From: Irpex lacteus
Taxonomy: Eukaryota > Basidiomycota > Agaricomycetes > Polyporales > Irpicaceae
DNA length: 64,000 nt
Direction of reading: 5' to 3'
NCBI GenBank assembly: GCA_001986395.2
Contig: MQVO02000004.1
Location: 868,001 to 932,000, forward strand
A program made the translations under genes and the position numbers. Each line of letters opens with the position of its first letter. Within the stretch, counting starts at the first letter, position 1. Below the pieces are notes generated by a model. It ran no database searches and was not told the origin of the DNA. It saw only the letters and a list, made by a program, of their open reading frames with translations. This document shows, in pieces, positions 37,212 to 48,921 of the stretch.

Positions 37212-37591
37212 TCGTGAACTCCATTAGACGTTCCTTTTCTCTGTACTTTACTACGCATGTTATAATCGAACGGAAATGATTGGCTCTCTACGTTGAATAT
37301 ACACTACTCCCTATTCCGATACTCTGTAGCCGTCACAAACTGCATAGTTTGCAACAAATACAGTCGTTTTTGCACACTGCTTTGTACCCTTGAGAGCACA
37401 GACGGTGAAGCAATATTTCTCATGAATTCCATACGACACACACACGCACACTCCACTTAAGTGAGAGAAAGAATATGCTTATGCTTCTACACCGTAGGGA
37501 CAGAGATAACAACACAGCAAAAGACGAGTGAGAAGAGACGTAGTGCTACAATACGGTGCATACAGACATGACAAGATCATAACAAAACGAT
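37212..37591. other. Convergent 3' region
   Basis: 380 bp between the converging Cbp4-like and Ssb genes, probably both 3' untranslated regions. No gene seen. Confidence 0.5.
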
Positions 37592-38189
37592 CTACCGGAT
37601 ACCGGCAGTAGCTTTTTGGAGAGCCCGCTTGATGCCCAACTGCGCCTTCCTGAGCTCGTCAGCAGACGAATCCTCGATCTCGAGCTTCTCGAGGGCACGA
37701 GCAAGCTCGGCCTCGACCTGAGACTTGGCACCACGCTTGAGCTTGAGGGAGAGCTCGGGGCTGGTGATGGTGTTCTCGACCTGGTGGATGTAAGCCTCGA
37801 GGTCGGACTTGGCCTCGTGACGAGCGGAGAAGTCCTTGTCAGCCTGCTTGAACTGCTCGGCGTCCTTGATCATCTGCTCAATCTCAGCGGATGAGAGACG
37901 GCCGACGGAGTTAGTGATGCTGATCTGAGCCTTGCGGCCAGAAGCACGGTCGAGAGCGGTGACCTTGAGGAGACCGTTGGCATCAACCTCGAAGGTGGTG
38001 ACAAGCTCGGCCTGACCACGGGGCATAGGAGGAATGCCGTTGAGCTCGAACTCTCCGAGGAGTCGGTTGTCGCGGCATTGCGTGCGCTCACCCTCGTACA
38101 CGGGGAAAGTGACGGTCGTCTGGTTATCCTCGACGGTGGTGAAGGTTCGGGACTTGTTGGTGGGGATGGGGGTGTTACGAGGGACGACG

Positions 38190-38221
<32 letters not shown>

Positions 38222-39712
38222 GAGGGAGAGAGGAGCGACATCGAGGAGAAGGAGATCAGCGGTCTTGTCAGAGGTCTGGCCAGTAAGGACAGCAGCCTGG
38301 ACAGCGGCACCGTAGGCAACAGCCTCATCAGGGTTGATGGACTTGTTGAGCTGACGGCCGCCGAAGAATTCTGAGACAAGGGACTGAACCTTGGGGATAC
38401 GAGTGGAACCACCGACAAGCACGATGTCGTCAACCTTGTCGCGGGGGATCTTGGAGTCCTTCAGGACACGCTCGACGGGGTCGATGGTGGACTTGAAGAG
38501 GGCAGCGTTGATCTCCTCGAAACGAGCACGGGTGATGCTGGCAGAGAAGTCCTCACCCTGGAAGAGCGAGTCGACCTCAACGGTGGTCTGAGTGACGCTG
38601 GAGAGTGTCCTCTTGGCACGCTCACAAGCGCTGCGAAGACGACGGATGGCACGGGGATCCTCAGAGATGTCGTGGCCGGTCTTCTTCTGGAAATCCTTCT
38701 TGAAGTGTTCCAAGAGGTTGTTGTCGAAGTCCTCGCCACCAAGATGGGTGTCACCAGCAGTGGCCTTGACGGCGAAGACACCACCAGTGATGCTAAGCAG
38801 GGAGACATCGAAAGTTCCTCCACCCAAATCGAAGATGAGAACGTGCTTCTCCTGGGCAGACTTGGAGTCAAGACCGTAGGCAATAGCAGCAGCAGTGGGC
38901 TCGTTGATGATACGGAGAACCTCGAGTCCAGCGATAGAACCAGCATCCTTGGTAGCCAGACGCTGGGAATCGTTGAAGTAGGCAGGGACACTGAAAATAT
39001 CATGAGTACGCGCGATTTCTCAACGTTATTTTTCTACTGACGTGACGACAGCCTTCTTGACCTCCTTGCCAAGCTTGGCCTCAGAGATTTCCTTCATCTT
39101 CAACAGAACCATGGAAGAAATTTCCTGAGGAGTGAAGGTCTTTTCCTCGCCGAGGTAGTCAACCTTGATCAAAGGAGATCCGTCCTTGTCGACGACCTGG
39201 AAAGGCCAGTGCTGGATATCCTGTGGCGCGACACAAGTCAGCAAACGCGCACAGACTCAAAATTTTCGAACGATCAGCGGACCTTCTTGACATCGGGGTC
39301 ACTGTAGAGAGATTAGCATTTAATTCACGCTACACCAAGGAAGAGCAGAAACGCACTCATAACGGCGACCGATGAGACGCTTAGCGTCGAAGACGGTGTT
39401 GCGAGGGTTCATCGCTGCCTGGTTCTTGGCAGCATCACCGATCAAACGCTCCTCGGCCGAGAAAGCGACATAGGAGGGTGTTGTACGGTTACCCTCTGCA
39501 TGTTTCTCGTTAGTTTGGGAGCAGATATTGTATCTGAGCAACACTCACGGTCGTTGGCGATGATCTCGACACGGTCGTTTTGCCAAACACCGACGCAACT
39601 AGAGAACTCATTTCAGTCCTGTTTCGAGCGTGATCAAGCGTTATCGACGCTGTACTCACGAGTAGGTGGTACCAAGATCGATACCGACAGCGCCTTCGTA
39701 CACGTCCTCCAT
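37592..39712 (-). CDS. SSB1: Ribosome-associated Hsp70, Ssb type
   Basis: Cytosolic Hsp70 that binds nascent chains at the ribosome with the RAC co-chaperone. About 614 residues from six exons. The nucleotide-binding domain has [30 protein letters not shown] and [13 protein letters not shown]. Features that mark Ssb rather than Ssa are the [15 protein letters not shown] context, [20 protein letters not shown], the [19 protein letters not shown] lid, the [18 protein letters not shown] and [18 protein letters not shown] ends, and no C-terminal EEVD. The model needs the joins YDDPDVKK then DIQHWPFQV; the donor after KK is an unusual gtccgc. It is head-to-head with a mitoribosomal protein gene. 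Confidence 0.95.
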
Positions 39713-39887
39713 TTTTTGAGTAAAAGAAAGAGAGATAAAAGGGAGAGGAAGAAGGGAGGTGGTGGTGGTGGATGCTGGGGAACTCGCGACGAGAAAAACT
39801 TGAAAATCGATTGACGGCGCTGAGGTAAGCAGGAATTTCCATATGCAGTAGACGCCTGCGCGCTTAACAGTTCTGCAGCGTGCCTCC
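39713..39887. promoter_or_regulatory. Compact divergent promoter, Ssb and uS2m
   Basis: Only 175 bp lie between the two start codons, so the promoters overlap. The Ssb side is CT-rich on its own strand (ttcccttttatctctctttc). No TATA box stands out. Confidence 0.6.
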
Positions 39888-40893
39888 ATGTCCAGCCGTT
39901 CTCTCCGACAGTCCTCGAAGGCCGCCGCCCGATGTGCGCGACAGCTACGACGGCCCCAAGCCGCCTTCAATGGCGCTAGATGTATGTCACAGGCGGCGGG
40001 CAACCGTCCACCGCTGAGTGAGGAGGAGTGGAAGGACTTGCAGGATGAACGCAGCGGTTTCAAGACTTTCAGTACGACACGTCTTAATTAATTCGCAGAC
40101 ATATTCATTAACATCGTGTTCGATGATTCTAGTGGACACGTTCTCTCAATATGGGTCTACGCAGACTCGCGAGAACACCTTCCAGCCACACCATGCCCTT
40201 CACCGACCCGTCGCACCTACTCAAATTACACTTTCTGCCTTGATGGCGGCAGGTGCACATCTTGGTCATTCGAAATCTCTCATGAACCCCAACTTCACCC
40301 CATATGCGTACGGTATCCGAGCAGGTATCACGGTCATCGATATGGACCACACATTGCCCCTGCTCCGACGAGCGGCGAAGGTCGTACGAGGAGTGGCGTC
40401 CAACGGCGGTAGTATCGTCTTTGTCGGGACAACACCTGAACTAGCCACCGTGGTCCATAAAGCAGCTGAGCGAGTTGGAGAGACTGGGTACCATGTTGGT
40501 AGCAAGTGGCTTCCGGGAACTCTCACAAACAGACTCGCAATGTTCGGAGCCAGCACCGTCCAAAACGTGCAAGTCACACCCGACCTCGTAATATTCCTCA
40601 ACCCTCTGGCCAACTTACACGCCATTCGAGAATGCGCACAGAACCACATCCCTACCATTGCTATCGTCGATTCTAATGTGGACCCTCGTGTTGTTATGTA
40701 CCCGATACCCGCCAACGACGAAAGCGTAAAGACGGCGGAACTTATTGCTGGAGTACTCAGTGTGGCAGGACGGGAGGGTTCGGAAATCAAAAAGGAGGAA
40801 GAGGCCAAAAGGAACGAGCGAGCGAAGTTTGTCGCTCGGATGGCTGTCCCACGGGGTTCTCGCAGGGAGTCTGGCAGAGCTTCGACATCATAG
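39888..40893 (+). CDS. MRP4: Mitochondrial small-subunit ribosomal protein uS2m
   Basis: Two exons give about 317 residues. An Arg/Ala/Ser-rich N-terminus (MSSRSLRQSSKAAARCARQL) looks like a mitochondrial presequence. The uS2 domain shows LMAAGAHLGHSKSLMNPNF, GITVIDMDHTLPLLRRAAK, KWLPGTLTNR and the closing PTIAIVDSNVDPRVVMYPIP with NDESVKTAELIAGVLS. The intron (gtacga..tctag) splits the ATG of MDTFSQYG in phase. The C-terminus is a charged extension. Confidence 0.93.
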
Positions 40894-40926
40894 ATTGCAT
40901 ACACTACATTACTATTATCTCTAATA

Positions 40927-42714
40927 TCATACGCTCCCGGTCGCATTTTGGATGTCGTACCAGTATTCTGCAAAACTATGTGAGTATGGACACCGAAGAC
41001 AACATGTTGAACACTTACTTTCGGCACTTTCCAACGCCCGGACATTACCTCCTAGTTTGTTTATAGTCTCAACGTACTCGTCTTCCTCTACACTGTCGAA
41101 CACGATTCCGCCTCCTGCCTGAAGGTATGCGACACCATCCTTGAACGTCATCGTTCTAATAGCTATGCACGTGTCCATCTCATCTTCCGCGAAGTCGAAA
41201 CGACCAACTGCTCCAGCATAGACTCCGCGTCTGTCCTGCTCGAGATCGTATACTAACTCAATAGCCTTGATCTTTGGTGCTCCAGACACAGTCCCAGCCG
41301 GGAATATCGACCTGAAAGCATCGAACCTAGCGAGAACTCGTGTCAGTTTGTGTGACGCGACATGATATAGCTCATTCCATACCTGTTTTTATCCTCTCGA
41401 AGTATACCGGACACTTGCGACGTCAAGTGGATGACGTGACTAAATCGTTCGAGACGCATAAGGTGGTCTACCTTTACCGTCTTCGGCTGGCATACTCTGT
41501 TGACGTCGTTACGAGCCAAATCGACCAACATAATATGCTCTGCTCGGTCTTTTTCAGACTTTAACAGTTCAGCCCCGAGCCGTTCGTCCTCTACGAAACA
41601 TGACGTTCAGTAAGAGAGCCAACAATCTAGTCAACATTGCCATACCTTCTACTGTCTTCCCTCTCCTGACCGTTCCAGCGATGGCGTGGTTGAATACCTG
41701 ATTCTTCGTCACCTTGCAGAGTGTCTCCGGACTCGCTCCGACGATCTGCAGATCGCCACAGTCCAAATAGAACATGTACGGACTTGGGTTGATCCGTCGC
41801 AAGTGACGATACGCGTTAAAAGGGTGGAGGGTCGTAGGACGAGCCAGACGTTGAGAGGGTACGGCTTGAATGATGTCGCCTGCTACGATGTGCTCCTTCA
41901 GAGAGGTTACAAACCCTTCATAGCCTTCTTTGCCGACATTGGAAACCGCCTGTTGACCGAGAGTAATTGGTGGTTGCGGCACTTCCGTGAGAGTCGGGCT
42001 AAGGATCAGCTTTGCAAGCCTACGGGCCTTGGTAACCGCCGTTTGGTATATGAAGGACAAGTTCGCAGGGGCGGTGTTATCGGGGCAGAAGAGATGTGAA
42101 ACGCACTTCACGGTCTGGAATAGGTGATCGTATATGAGGAGAGAGTCCACCAGCATGAAGACAGCCTCGGGCACTCCTAGCGTATCCTTTGTGGTGCGTG
42201 CAGTTTTCGGTTCGAAATGCTGGATACAATCGTATGCGACATAACCGATAGCTCCTCCAGTGAATGTGGGGATCTCGGGGATTTTGATATATCGGTGAAT
42301 GGCCAGCTCCTTCTGAAGAGGAACAGTGGGGTCTCCTTTTATGTGCTCGTTAGGACCTGTCTTGATGACCTTGAACGGATCTCAAAGGAGGTGGGGTAAA
42401 TTGACTGGAAAGAGATTACATCAGTATAAGGACTTACCAGCACCGATGAAGCTGTAGCGTCCGAGGTTCTCTCCACTCTCCACAGACTCCAGCAAAAAGC
42501 TGTACTTGGAATCCTTCGCTATCTTGAGGTACGCCGTACATGGCGTGAGCAATTCACCAGGTAGCTCAACATAAACTGGGATGCAGTTTCCCCGTTTCTC
42601 TTTAACGATGAGCTGCTCGACTGTTGCAAGCGAGGGATACGCTGGGAGTTTCTGAGAGGTCGTCAACAAACTCTGAACGGTCGTTTGTTAGACATTACAT
42701 ACCTGTGCGTCCAT
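40927..42714 (-). CDS. TRP2: Anthranilate synthase component I
   Basis: Converts chorismate plus ammonia or glutamine-derived nitrogen to anthranilate, first step of tryptophan synthesis, with a separate glutaminase subunit. About 510 residues. The Trp feedback-site motif [19 protein letters not shown] is intact, so normal inhibition is expected. Catalytic segments are [61 protein letters not shown] and [15 protein letters not shown]. Exon 1 is tiny (MDAQ), then [20 protein letters not shown]. The last intron joins ALESAEK to [12 protein letters not shown]. It is head-to-head with SHQ1, 269 bp apart. Confidence 0.95.
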
Positions 42715-42983
42715 GGAGGAGGATGAGGGACAAGAGGAAGATGTGCGATTTCTGACTCGCCGTGCGCTACATCTTCGGGCTCAGTGGTAAATACTTACAA
42801 GCGGCCTCAAACGACATCATATCTCCGAAATATGTTTGTAAACGTTCATCTAAGCCATCTTGTTACGATCTAACCGGTCAAGTCATATTAGGGTCTGAGA
42901 AGTGCTTCTCACCGCTCAGAACGGTGTTGAGATGAGAGGTCGCAGGGACCAACACTGGCGCCCAGCACTTTCATCTTACCGCC
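42715..42983. promoter_or_regulatory. Divergent promoter, TRP2 and SHQ1
   Basis: 269 bp between start codons. tgactc at 42753-42758 matches the core of the Gcn4/Cpc1 site that governs amino-acid genes in fungi, but it lies only about 40 bp from the TRP2 ATG and lacks the full palindrome, so the match may be chance. Confidence 0.35.
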
Positions 42984-44669
42984 ATGATCACACCGCGCTT
43001 TTCCTGCAGTCAGACGGAGACCTCGGTAGTTGTTTCGGTATACTGTCCATCTGTCAGAGTACGTTATGTGAAAGGTCGTGATCCGTGATATATGCTGATA
43101 GTTCTCCTTTGGAAGTAGGCCTCTGATGTCGAAATTAACGTGGACGACACCCTATTTACTCTACACATAAATCCATATTTTCTGCGTCTCAACTTTACAC
43201 ATGCTTTGCAGGACGACGATGAAGCCTCGTCCGCCCGCTACGATGCCAGCTCGGGCTATCTCACGGTGTCTCTGACGAAGGCGGTTCGCGGCCAAAACTT
43301 TGAAGACCTGGATCTGCTCGCGAAGTTACTTGCTCCTAGGAAGTCGGAACGCACAGAGCAGACCCCCGTTATCGAGGTGCTCGATACTCAGGAAACTGTG
43401 TCGGAAGAAGATGAACTTGTTGCGCGCACTGAGGGGTTGTCTGTCGCCGACCAGGACATCTTCGAAGGTACCTATCATCCATTTTGTCTCTCTGCAGAGG
43501 GGTCTAATCCGAACCCTAGCGGCGGAAAATGATTGGCAACTCAAGCAAGAAGTCCCGACGGAACAGCCATTGAAAACGTCAGCAAGGCAGCCGTATGGAT
43601 TCCTTAACCTCTACACAGGATATTTCCAACATGTTGAACACACCGAAAACGAGGTGAACGAGCTTGGTGCCGAAGCTGAGACAAGTCGTCCCTTCGAGCG
43701 GAGACAGAAGCGAACAAAGCATGAGGACGAGAAATTTGATGAGGAGCATTACATGTGCGTGTCGCTGGTTTCCTACATCGTGCGGAAACATGACAAGTAG
43801 TACAGCGCAGATTTTGCCGACGACGAATATATTGTCGATTTATGCCGATGGAGACATCCATTCACGACCCTCGAGCCAGACTGGTCTTATACTGAAGAGG
43901 AGAAGCTGGCAATGCTTAAACTCCCTCGCAAAGAATGTTCGTATACACTTTATATAGTTGTCTGATCGTGGTTGATTAACCCAAGCTAGACCTTGCATCC
44001 TCTACGCAGACACACCACCTTTATCTTACTCTACTTACCTTGTTGTTTGCCTATGCATACGACTCGCGTACAAACCAAAAGGATCCAACGCCAGAAAGCG
44101 CCTGGACCATCTGCTCTCTAACACCAGCATTCTCTGCATTGGATCCAGCTCCTTACTCACCGCCTCATAATGCTGCCCAAGACCGGTTTGGAGAGGAGGA
44201 ATTGGCCGCAACATTTGCTACATCGTACAGACGGTCCTTAGCCTTTCCACTGCACCGATCATATGCTCTAGCCGAAAAATGCAGATCCGATGTCGCTTCC
44301 TTCCTCGCTGGCGGTAAACGATTAGTTGTCCGTTGCCTACTAGAGATGAAAGACATTCTCGATCATCACGATGTCTACTATGTCTACAGCAAGGTCTGGC
44401 TCGATGACTTTTGCCTCTGGGCTCAAGCGTATGCCAAGTACGTATACTGCTACTTGCCTCGCGTCAATGCCTGATTTTTCTTGATTATCAGGGACGAAAT
44501 CTTCCTGCAGCTCGCCACTTCCGTTTCCTCTCTGCAGGTGCCAAAAAGTACGTTAGGTTGGGACTTGGAAGAACTGGAAGCCCTGCTAGACGACGATGCT
44601 AGCCGAGAGTCTGATAGCGACGACGAATCGGAGGGCGAAGTTGAACGCATGCTTCCTGCACAAATATGA
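42984..44669 (+). CDS. SHQ1: SHQ1, H/ACA snoRNP assembly chaperone
   Basis: Binds the pseudouridine synthase Cbf5/dyskerin before RNP assembly. The N-terminal CS-like domain begins MITPRFSCSQTETSVVVSVY, continues INPYFLRLNF, and ends LLAKLLAPRKSE, as in human SHQ1. The join QDIFE to AAENDWQLKQ uses an acceptor (ccctag) just before gcggaaaatg. The SHQ1 domain follows: ERRQKRTKHEDEKFDEEHYI, ADFADDEYIVDL, LLTLLFAYAYDSRTN, ESAWTICSLTPAFSALD, CLLEMKDILDHHDVYYV and a closing LGWDLEELEALLDDD with an acidic tail. Six exons, all in phase. Confidence 0.92.
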
Positions 44670-45446
44670 TACTCCTCCGTCCGTACGTTGAACTACTGCA
44701 TATGTGCTGCATCATATGTTCATAATTGTATGTAGAGTGACAGAAAGAGATATCTGAATGAGGTTTACGCTTGTGGTCCGCACGTATCTGAATGGCTTCG
44801 GCCCGACACCCAACATACGAGGTCATCGCGCATCGTTCGGACCCCCAGGCCTATGTGTTCGGGTAGGCAATATAGATTCCGCCTGCCTACGACAAATACG
44901 ATAACAACTCGCAAGAAGTTCACTGACTACTACAACAGAGGTCATGGCATTCGCGATGACACGTTTGTTGGTATCTGCATGCGCGACCTGGCTATCCAAC
45001 GGGAGTATACTGGGACACACTGGAAATGAGAATGATGCAGTTCGGAGAACCAGATCGAACCCTTGGCCAACCCTAGGCTCATTTGAGTTTTTGGTTGATT
45101 TGTAAGTCACTCCCCGCAGGCTGCATTTATGCTGATTTGTTTACTCTCTCAACCCCTCATATCCGTCCTTAGCTTTGGCCTCCTGAAAGTGTGCAGATAA
45201 GTTGAATCATTCGCGCTCTCAACTTGTGTAACATAGAGAAAAATGCAATAGAATTGGCTTCATGTTAAATCTAGTAAATGCAAGTTATAAACTAATGCTT
45301 GGATGAGAGATGTCCTGGGTTAATTGTAAGAAGTACAAAGAGAACGGAAGCTGGGAAAGTAAGATAATACCAAAGGTATAGAGCGATGTTGACGTGGATC
45401 ATCTAGTGAGAAGGAGAGGGTCATATAGAGTCTTAATCCGAGCTGA
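44670..45446. other. Convergent 3' region
   Basis: Between the converging SHQ1 and the next minus-strand gene. Short open frames only; nothing supported. Confidence 0.5.
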
Positions 45447-46370
45447 TTAATCAAGCTTCTTGGAAGACGATACCAGGCGAGGAGTCTGGACGTTTGACGG
45501 ACGCGTAGCAATGTAGAGCTGAACTGCGAGCGTACCAACTACTCCAATAGCGGCTGCATGCCAGTTATCGACCGGCAGACCCGTCACACCGAATTGCTTT
45601 CCATAGAACCAATCCCGAACTGCAGCACCCACGGGAAGCATAGCGACTCCGGAGATGAGATCCAACACGAACCGCTGGAAGAACCGGAAGACTCTCGATG
45701 CATCCATCACATGGCGCATGGCTTTGGGTTGCGGCTCAAGTCCTCGAGACAATCTGCACAAGGTGTGACCCAGGATGCAGAGGTTCAAAACATGGGACAT
45801 GGCTGCTCCGACGACGAACCCGCCCAAGATACCGATTTTGAGTTGGGCATAGAGTGCAGGGAGGAAGATGGCAGGATCAGCGAGGCTGTTATGCAGGTGA
45901 TCAAAGGGAGCAACGTCGGCGGGCTTGTTGAGGAGATGAACGAGGGAGTGTCCGATGATACCGATGGCAAAGCCAGGGAGGAAGACTTTTAGGGAGCGCT
46001 TGACGAAGTTGTAGCCCATGGGGAGCATGAAGGGGATTGGGATGAGGAGTTGTACAAGGACGATAATGGCGACATGTTGGATATATTCTGCGGTTGGGAG
46101 ATCCTTGAGCTTGGCCTCAGGGCTTTCTTCTGCTTGGATCTCGTTCGACTCAAGAGTGGGTGGGACTTCGGAGCCGGGACTCTCGACGAAGTCGGAGAAC
46201 TCGTCGTCACTACAGTCCTGGAGAAGAGGCGTCTCCGGAAACTCGCCAATCTCGAAGTGAGTTTCGTTCTGGCCATGATGAAGACGAGGAAGACCCTTCG
46301 AGTCTCCGCTCATGGCGCGACTCAGGAAGTCGCCGAGGAGAGGAGCATCTTCGGAAGAGAAGTAATCCAT
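45447..46370 (-). CDS. Multi-pass membrane protein of unknown function
   Basis: A single exon of 307 codons. The first 100 residues are hydrophilic and acidic (MDYFSSEDAPLLGDFL, then EESPEAKLKDLPTAEY). Hydrophobic segments are VAIIVLVQLLIPIPFMLPMG, VFLPGFAIGIIGHSLVHLL, IGILGGFVVGAAMSHVLNL, LISGVAMLPVGAAV and WHAAAIGVVGTLAVQLYIAT. It ends in VSSSKKLD, a weak KKxx-like end but not at the exact position. General topology resembles the membrane-protein array at 21.5-28.7 kb; sequence similarity is not obvious. Family not recognised. Confidence 0.75.
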   Translation of the reverse strand: MDYFSSEDAPLLGDFLSRAMSGDSKGLPRLHHGQNETHFEIGEFPETPLLQDCSDDEFSDFVESPGSEVPPTLESNEIQAEESPEAKLKDLPTAEYIQHVAIIVLVQLLIPIPFMLPMGYNFVKRSLKVFLPGFAIGIIGHSLVHLLNKPADVAPFDHLHNSLADPAIFLPALYAQLKIGILGGFVVGAAMSHVLNLCILGHTLCRLSRGLEPQPKAMRHVMDASRVFRFFQRFVLDLISGVAMLPVGAAVRDWFYGKQFGVTGLPVDNWHAAAIGVVGTLAVQLYIATRPSNVQTPRLVSSSKKLD

Positions 46371-47922
46371 AGCGGGAGTAGGTGGAAACTAGATAATACA
46401 GCGTGAGCGACTTGACTATGACTTAATAGATTGTGCTACTGGCACACCTCGATTCGTAGATTTACCATTTTAAACCGTAGGGTATGTGGCCAAGCGTACT
46501 AGTTACGGGTGTGGAGGCGGCTACGAGGAGACTGGACTGGTATTAGTCTCCTGTAAAAGATACTAAAAGTGAGGATGACTGACCTTGGCTCGAGAGAATG
46601 CGATGGAAGAGCGGCTTGAACATCAATTCTGCTGGAACGAACTCGGTTAATATACGATTGCTGCTCCTTCTGGCGCAGGAGACGAGTGGAAGTGCTGTAC
46701 TAGCCATGACCATGAACGACAACGATTGCTCAGCCATGGGAGTGGACAAGGGTAAAGACAAGGGAGGGAGATTAGCAACGTTCCGATGCGACATCGGAGG
46801 AGAGAGTACACAATGATATGGACTGTCATACCGCCTCTTGCCTTTTGCGGCAGTTCCCGCCTTTTGGCCGCTTCATCAGCACAAGATGTCATTGGACCAG
46901 GGTGAGCCACGACGATCATAGTGACAGTATATCAGGGCAGGACAAACATGTTCCTGGTCACCCCTCCCTGCCAAAGTGTCGCCTCCTTGGCTCTCGCTCA
47001 AATGGGGCGTCATAACCGGATGGGATGAGTAAATCGGAAGTTGATGCCAGCCACTGAATGCTTCTCACCTCATTCTGCGTTATCGTCTGACCCACCTAAC
47101 CCTCTGCAACCCCGACGTCGGCACCTTGCTTCTGGCGGGAGTCTTGACTAGTTGTATCACGCTATGTATGAACACGCAAGATACGTACGTTTAGTGAGAT
47201 ATCAAATTTCCCCAGTCATCGCATGCATTTCCATAGTGGTCTTCGCACCAAAACACTTCTATCTAGCTATAGTTACACGCAGAATCCAAGTATTGCAGAA
47301 ACACAGCACCTATCACCCTTGATGGTTGGGTTAACTCGAGGTACAAAGTGCAGGCATGAGGACTCGGCGACGAGAGCTTCGGCAGACTCTAAGGGGGACG
47401 TCCTAGGTGAGCTGAAAGATAGAAGACTTGTATGCAGAAATATGGTGAGCATTGTGGTAGTCAAATCTTGTAACTGGCGAATGCGCCCCCAGTCCGTTCC
47501 TCCAAACTTGCGACAACCAATCAGAGGGATGCTTCAGACTGAAGCGCCTGAGTTGCGCCTGAGGGCGGACAGAAAAACTGCCTTTTCGGGAAATGCAAAT
47601 CGACGCTGTGGCCACCTTGAAGTTGGAAATGCCAGACACCGTGAAAATTGAGCCCAGACAGCCCAGATACCTCAGCAAGCAATCGTTCCGGTAGCATACA
47701 GGCCCATCATGCGGATCTTCGAAATGTCGACAGCCTGAGTGCCTGCAAACTCGGCGGGGAACCCCTTGTGTAGATCATGTCACTGGCCAGCCTTACACAT
47801 GCAGCGATCCGAGAAGTGAGTGGTTCTATGGTCTTGTTGGCGCTGATAAGTGTCAATAAGAGTTATAAAAATATACACATGGCGTATTCCGTACCTTTAA
47901 CATGCCAGATACCTTCGCTCAT
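46371..47922. other. Intergenic region, no supported gene
   Basis: About 1.55 kb. Left end holds the promoter of the preceding minus-strand gene, right end the 3' side of the next. Several frames of 65-140 codons occur on both strands without recognisable content. Confidence 0.45.
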
Positions 47923-48672
47923 TTACTCCTCTTCCTCTTCAGATCCCTCTACTTCCTCGTCATCCTCAGGGACATCTTCTTCATCGGTACCACCTTCATC
48001 ATCCTCATCGTCTTCGCCGCCTTCTTCTTCCTCCGCCGGTGTGGCAGCGTTCGCGGCCTGCTGTTGTTGTGGAGGAGGTGCTGCCCCCGGTACAGGTGCC
48101 TGTACTGGATGAGCTGCGCCACTCGCAATTTTGCGCGCGGCTGCAGCATTTTCAGCCTCCTCCCTCGCCTCATCGATAGGAAGAAGCAAGTCCAGTCCCA
48201 GATCTTTCCACCTCAACGATCCATTAACTCCACCGCCCGCGTAGCCCATGTCTTCGAAGAGTGCTCTCGATGCAGGATCATAAGGACGTCGAGGTCGTGA
48301 TGCAGGGTGTTTAAGACTTGTTGGGTTGCCGTATGGATATGACGGGTGAACCTGTGACGGCAACACTGGGAATGGATTGCATGAGCATGCTGAGTGGATG
48401 ATTTCACTACAACTCACCGTCCGAATCGTCGGGATTGGGGGGTACCATGTGTGAAGGAACGTCGATTTCTACGTGCTGATAAGCATAAGTCAGTATAATA
48501 TGTATCCCAGACGTACCTGTGTCCGATAGGTCTCCTGCCATGTAGTCTGGTGTCCCTATAGTATCCAGGACCTCAAGGTCGTGCTTTGTCATGTGCAAAT
48601 AACAGAATGTCAGATCCTGAGAACAGTTAATTGAGGTATATTTGAGTTTAATAGTAGCACACTTACGGTCAT
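47923..48672 (-). CDS. Unrecognised protein with long acidic tail
   Basis: About 190 residues from four exons: MT, then DLTFCYLHMTKHDLEVLDTI with GTPDYMAGDLSDT, then EIDVPSHMVPPNPDDSD, then VLPSQVHPSYPYGNPTSLKH with ALFEDMGYAGGGVNGSLRWK and LGLDLLLPIDEAREEAENAA. The last 60 residues are Gln/Pro/Ala then almost only Asp and Glu. Splice phases work for all three introns. The acidic tail recalls histone-binding and cell-cycle-complex proteins (small APC/C subunits have such tails), but the body matches nothing I know. It lies head-to-head with the TFIIIC subunit gene. Confidence 0.62.
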
Positions 48673-48921
48673 CTTCTTAGTCGGAATTAAGGGTGTATGG
48701 ATGTGCTGAGTTATGGTGAACAATGATCACTGGTACAATAGGACTCGCTGCCGCCGGCCGGTAGTGCGATTCAGGCGGAGTCTAAACGCGTCTGTGGCTG
48801 GGAAACTGGGATGTCCGACGCGTCGAAATCGCTAGCTTGAACTGCCATAGGCTCCTGGTAAGACAAAATATTCAGCTGTATACATATTTTCAGACTAATG
48901 CTATCTTCATAGACAACAAAA
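48673..48921. promoter_or_regulatory. Divergent promoter
   Basis: 249 bp separate the start codons of the acidic-tailed protein and the TFIIIC subunit. No clear element seen. Confidence 0.45.

Noticed and set aside
46543..46919. Overlapping minus-strand frames of 83 and 90 codons upstream of the membrane protein at 45.4 kb
   Set aside because: No consistent exon structure or recognisable content.
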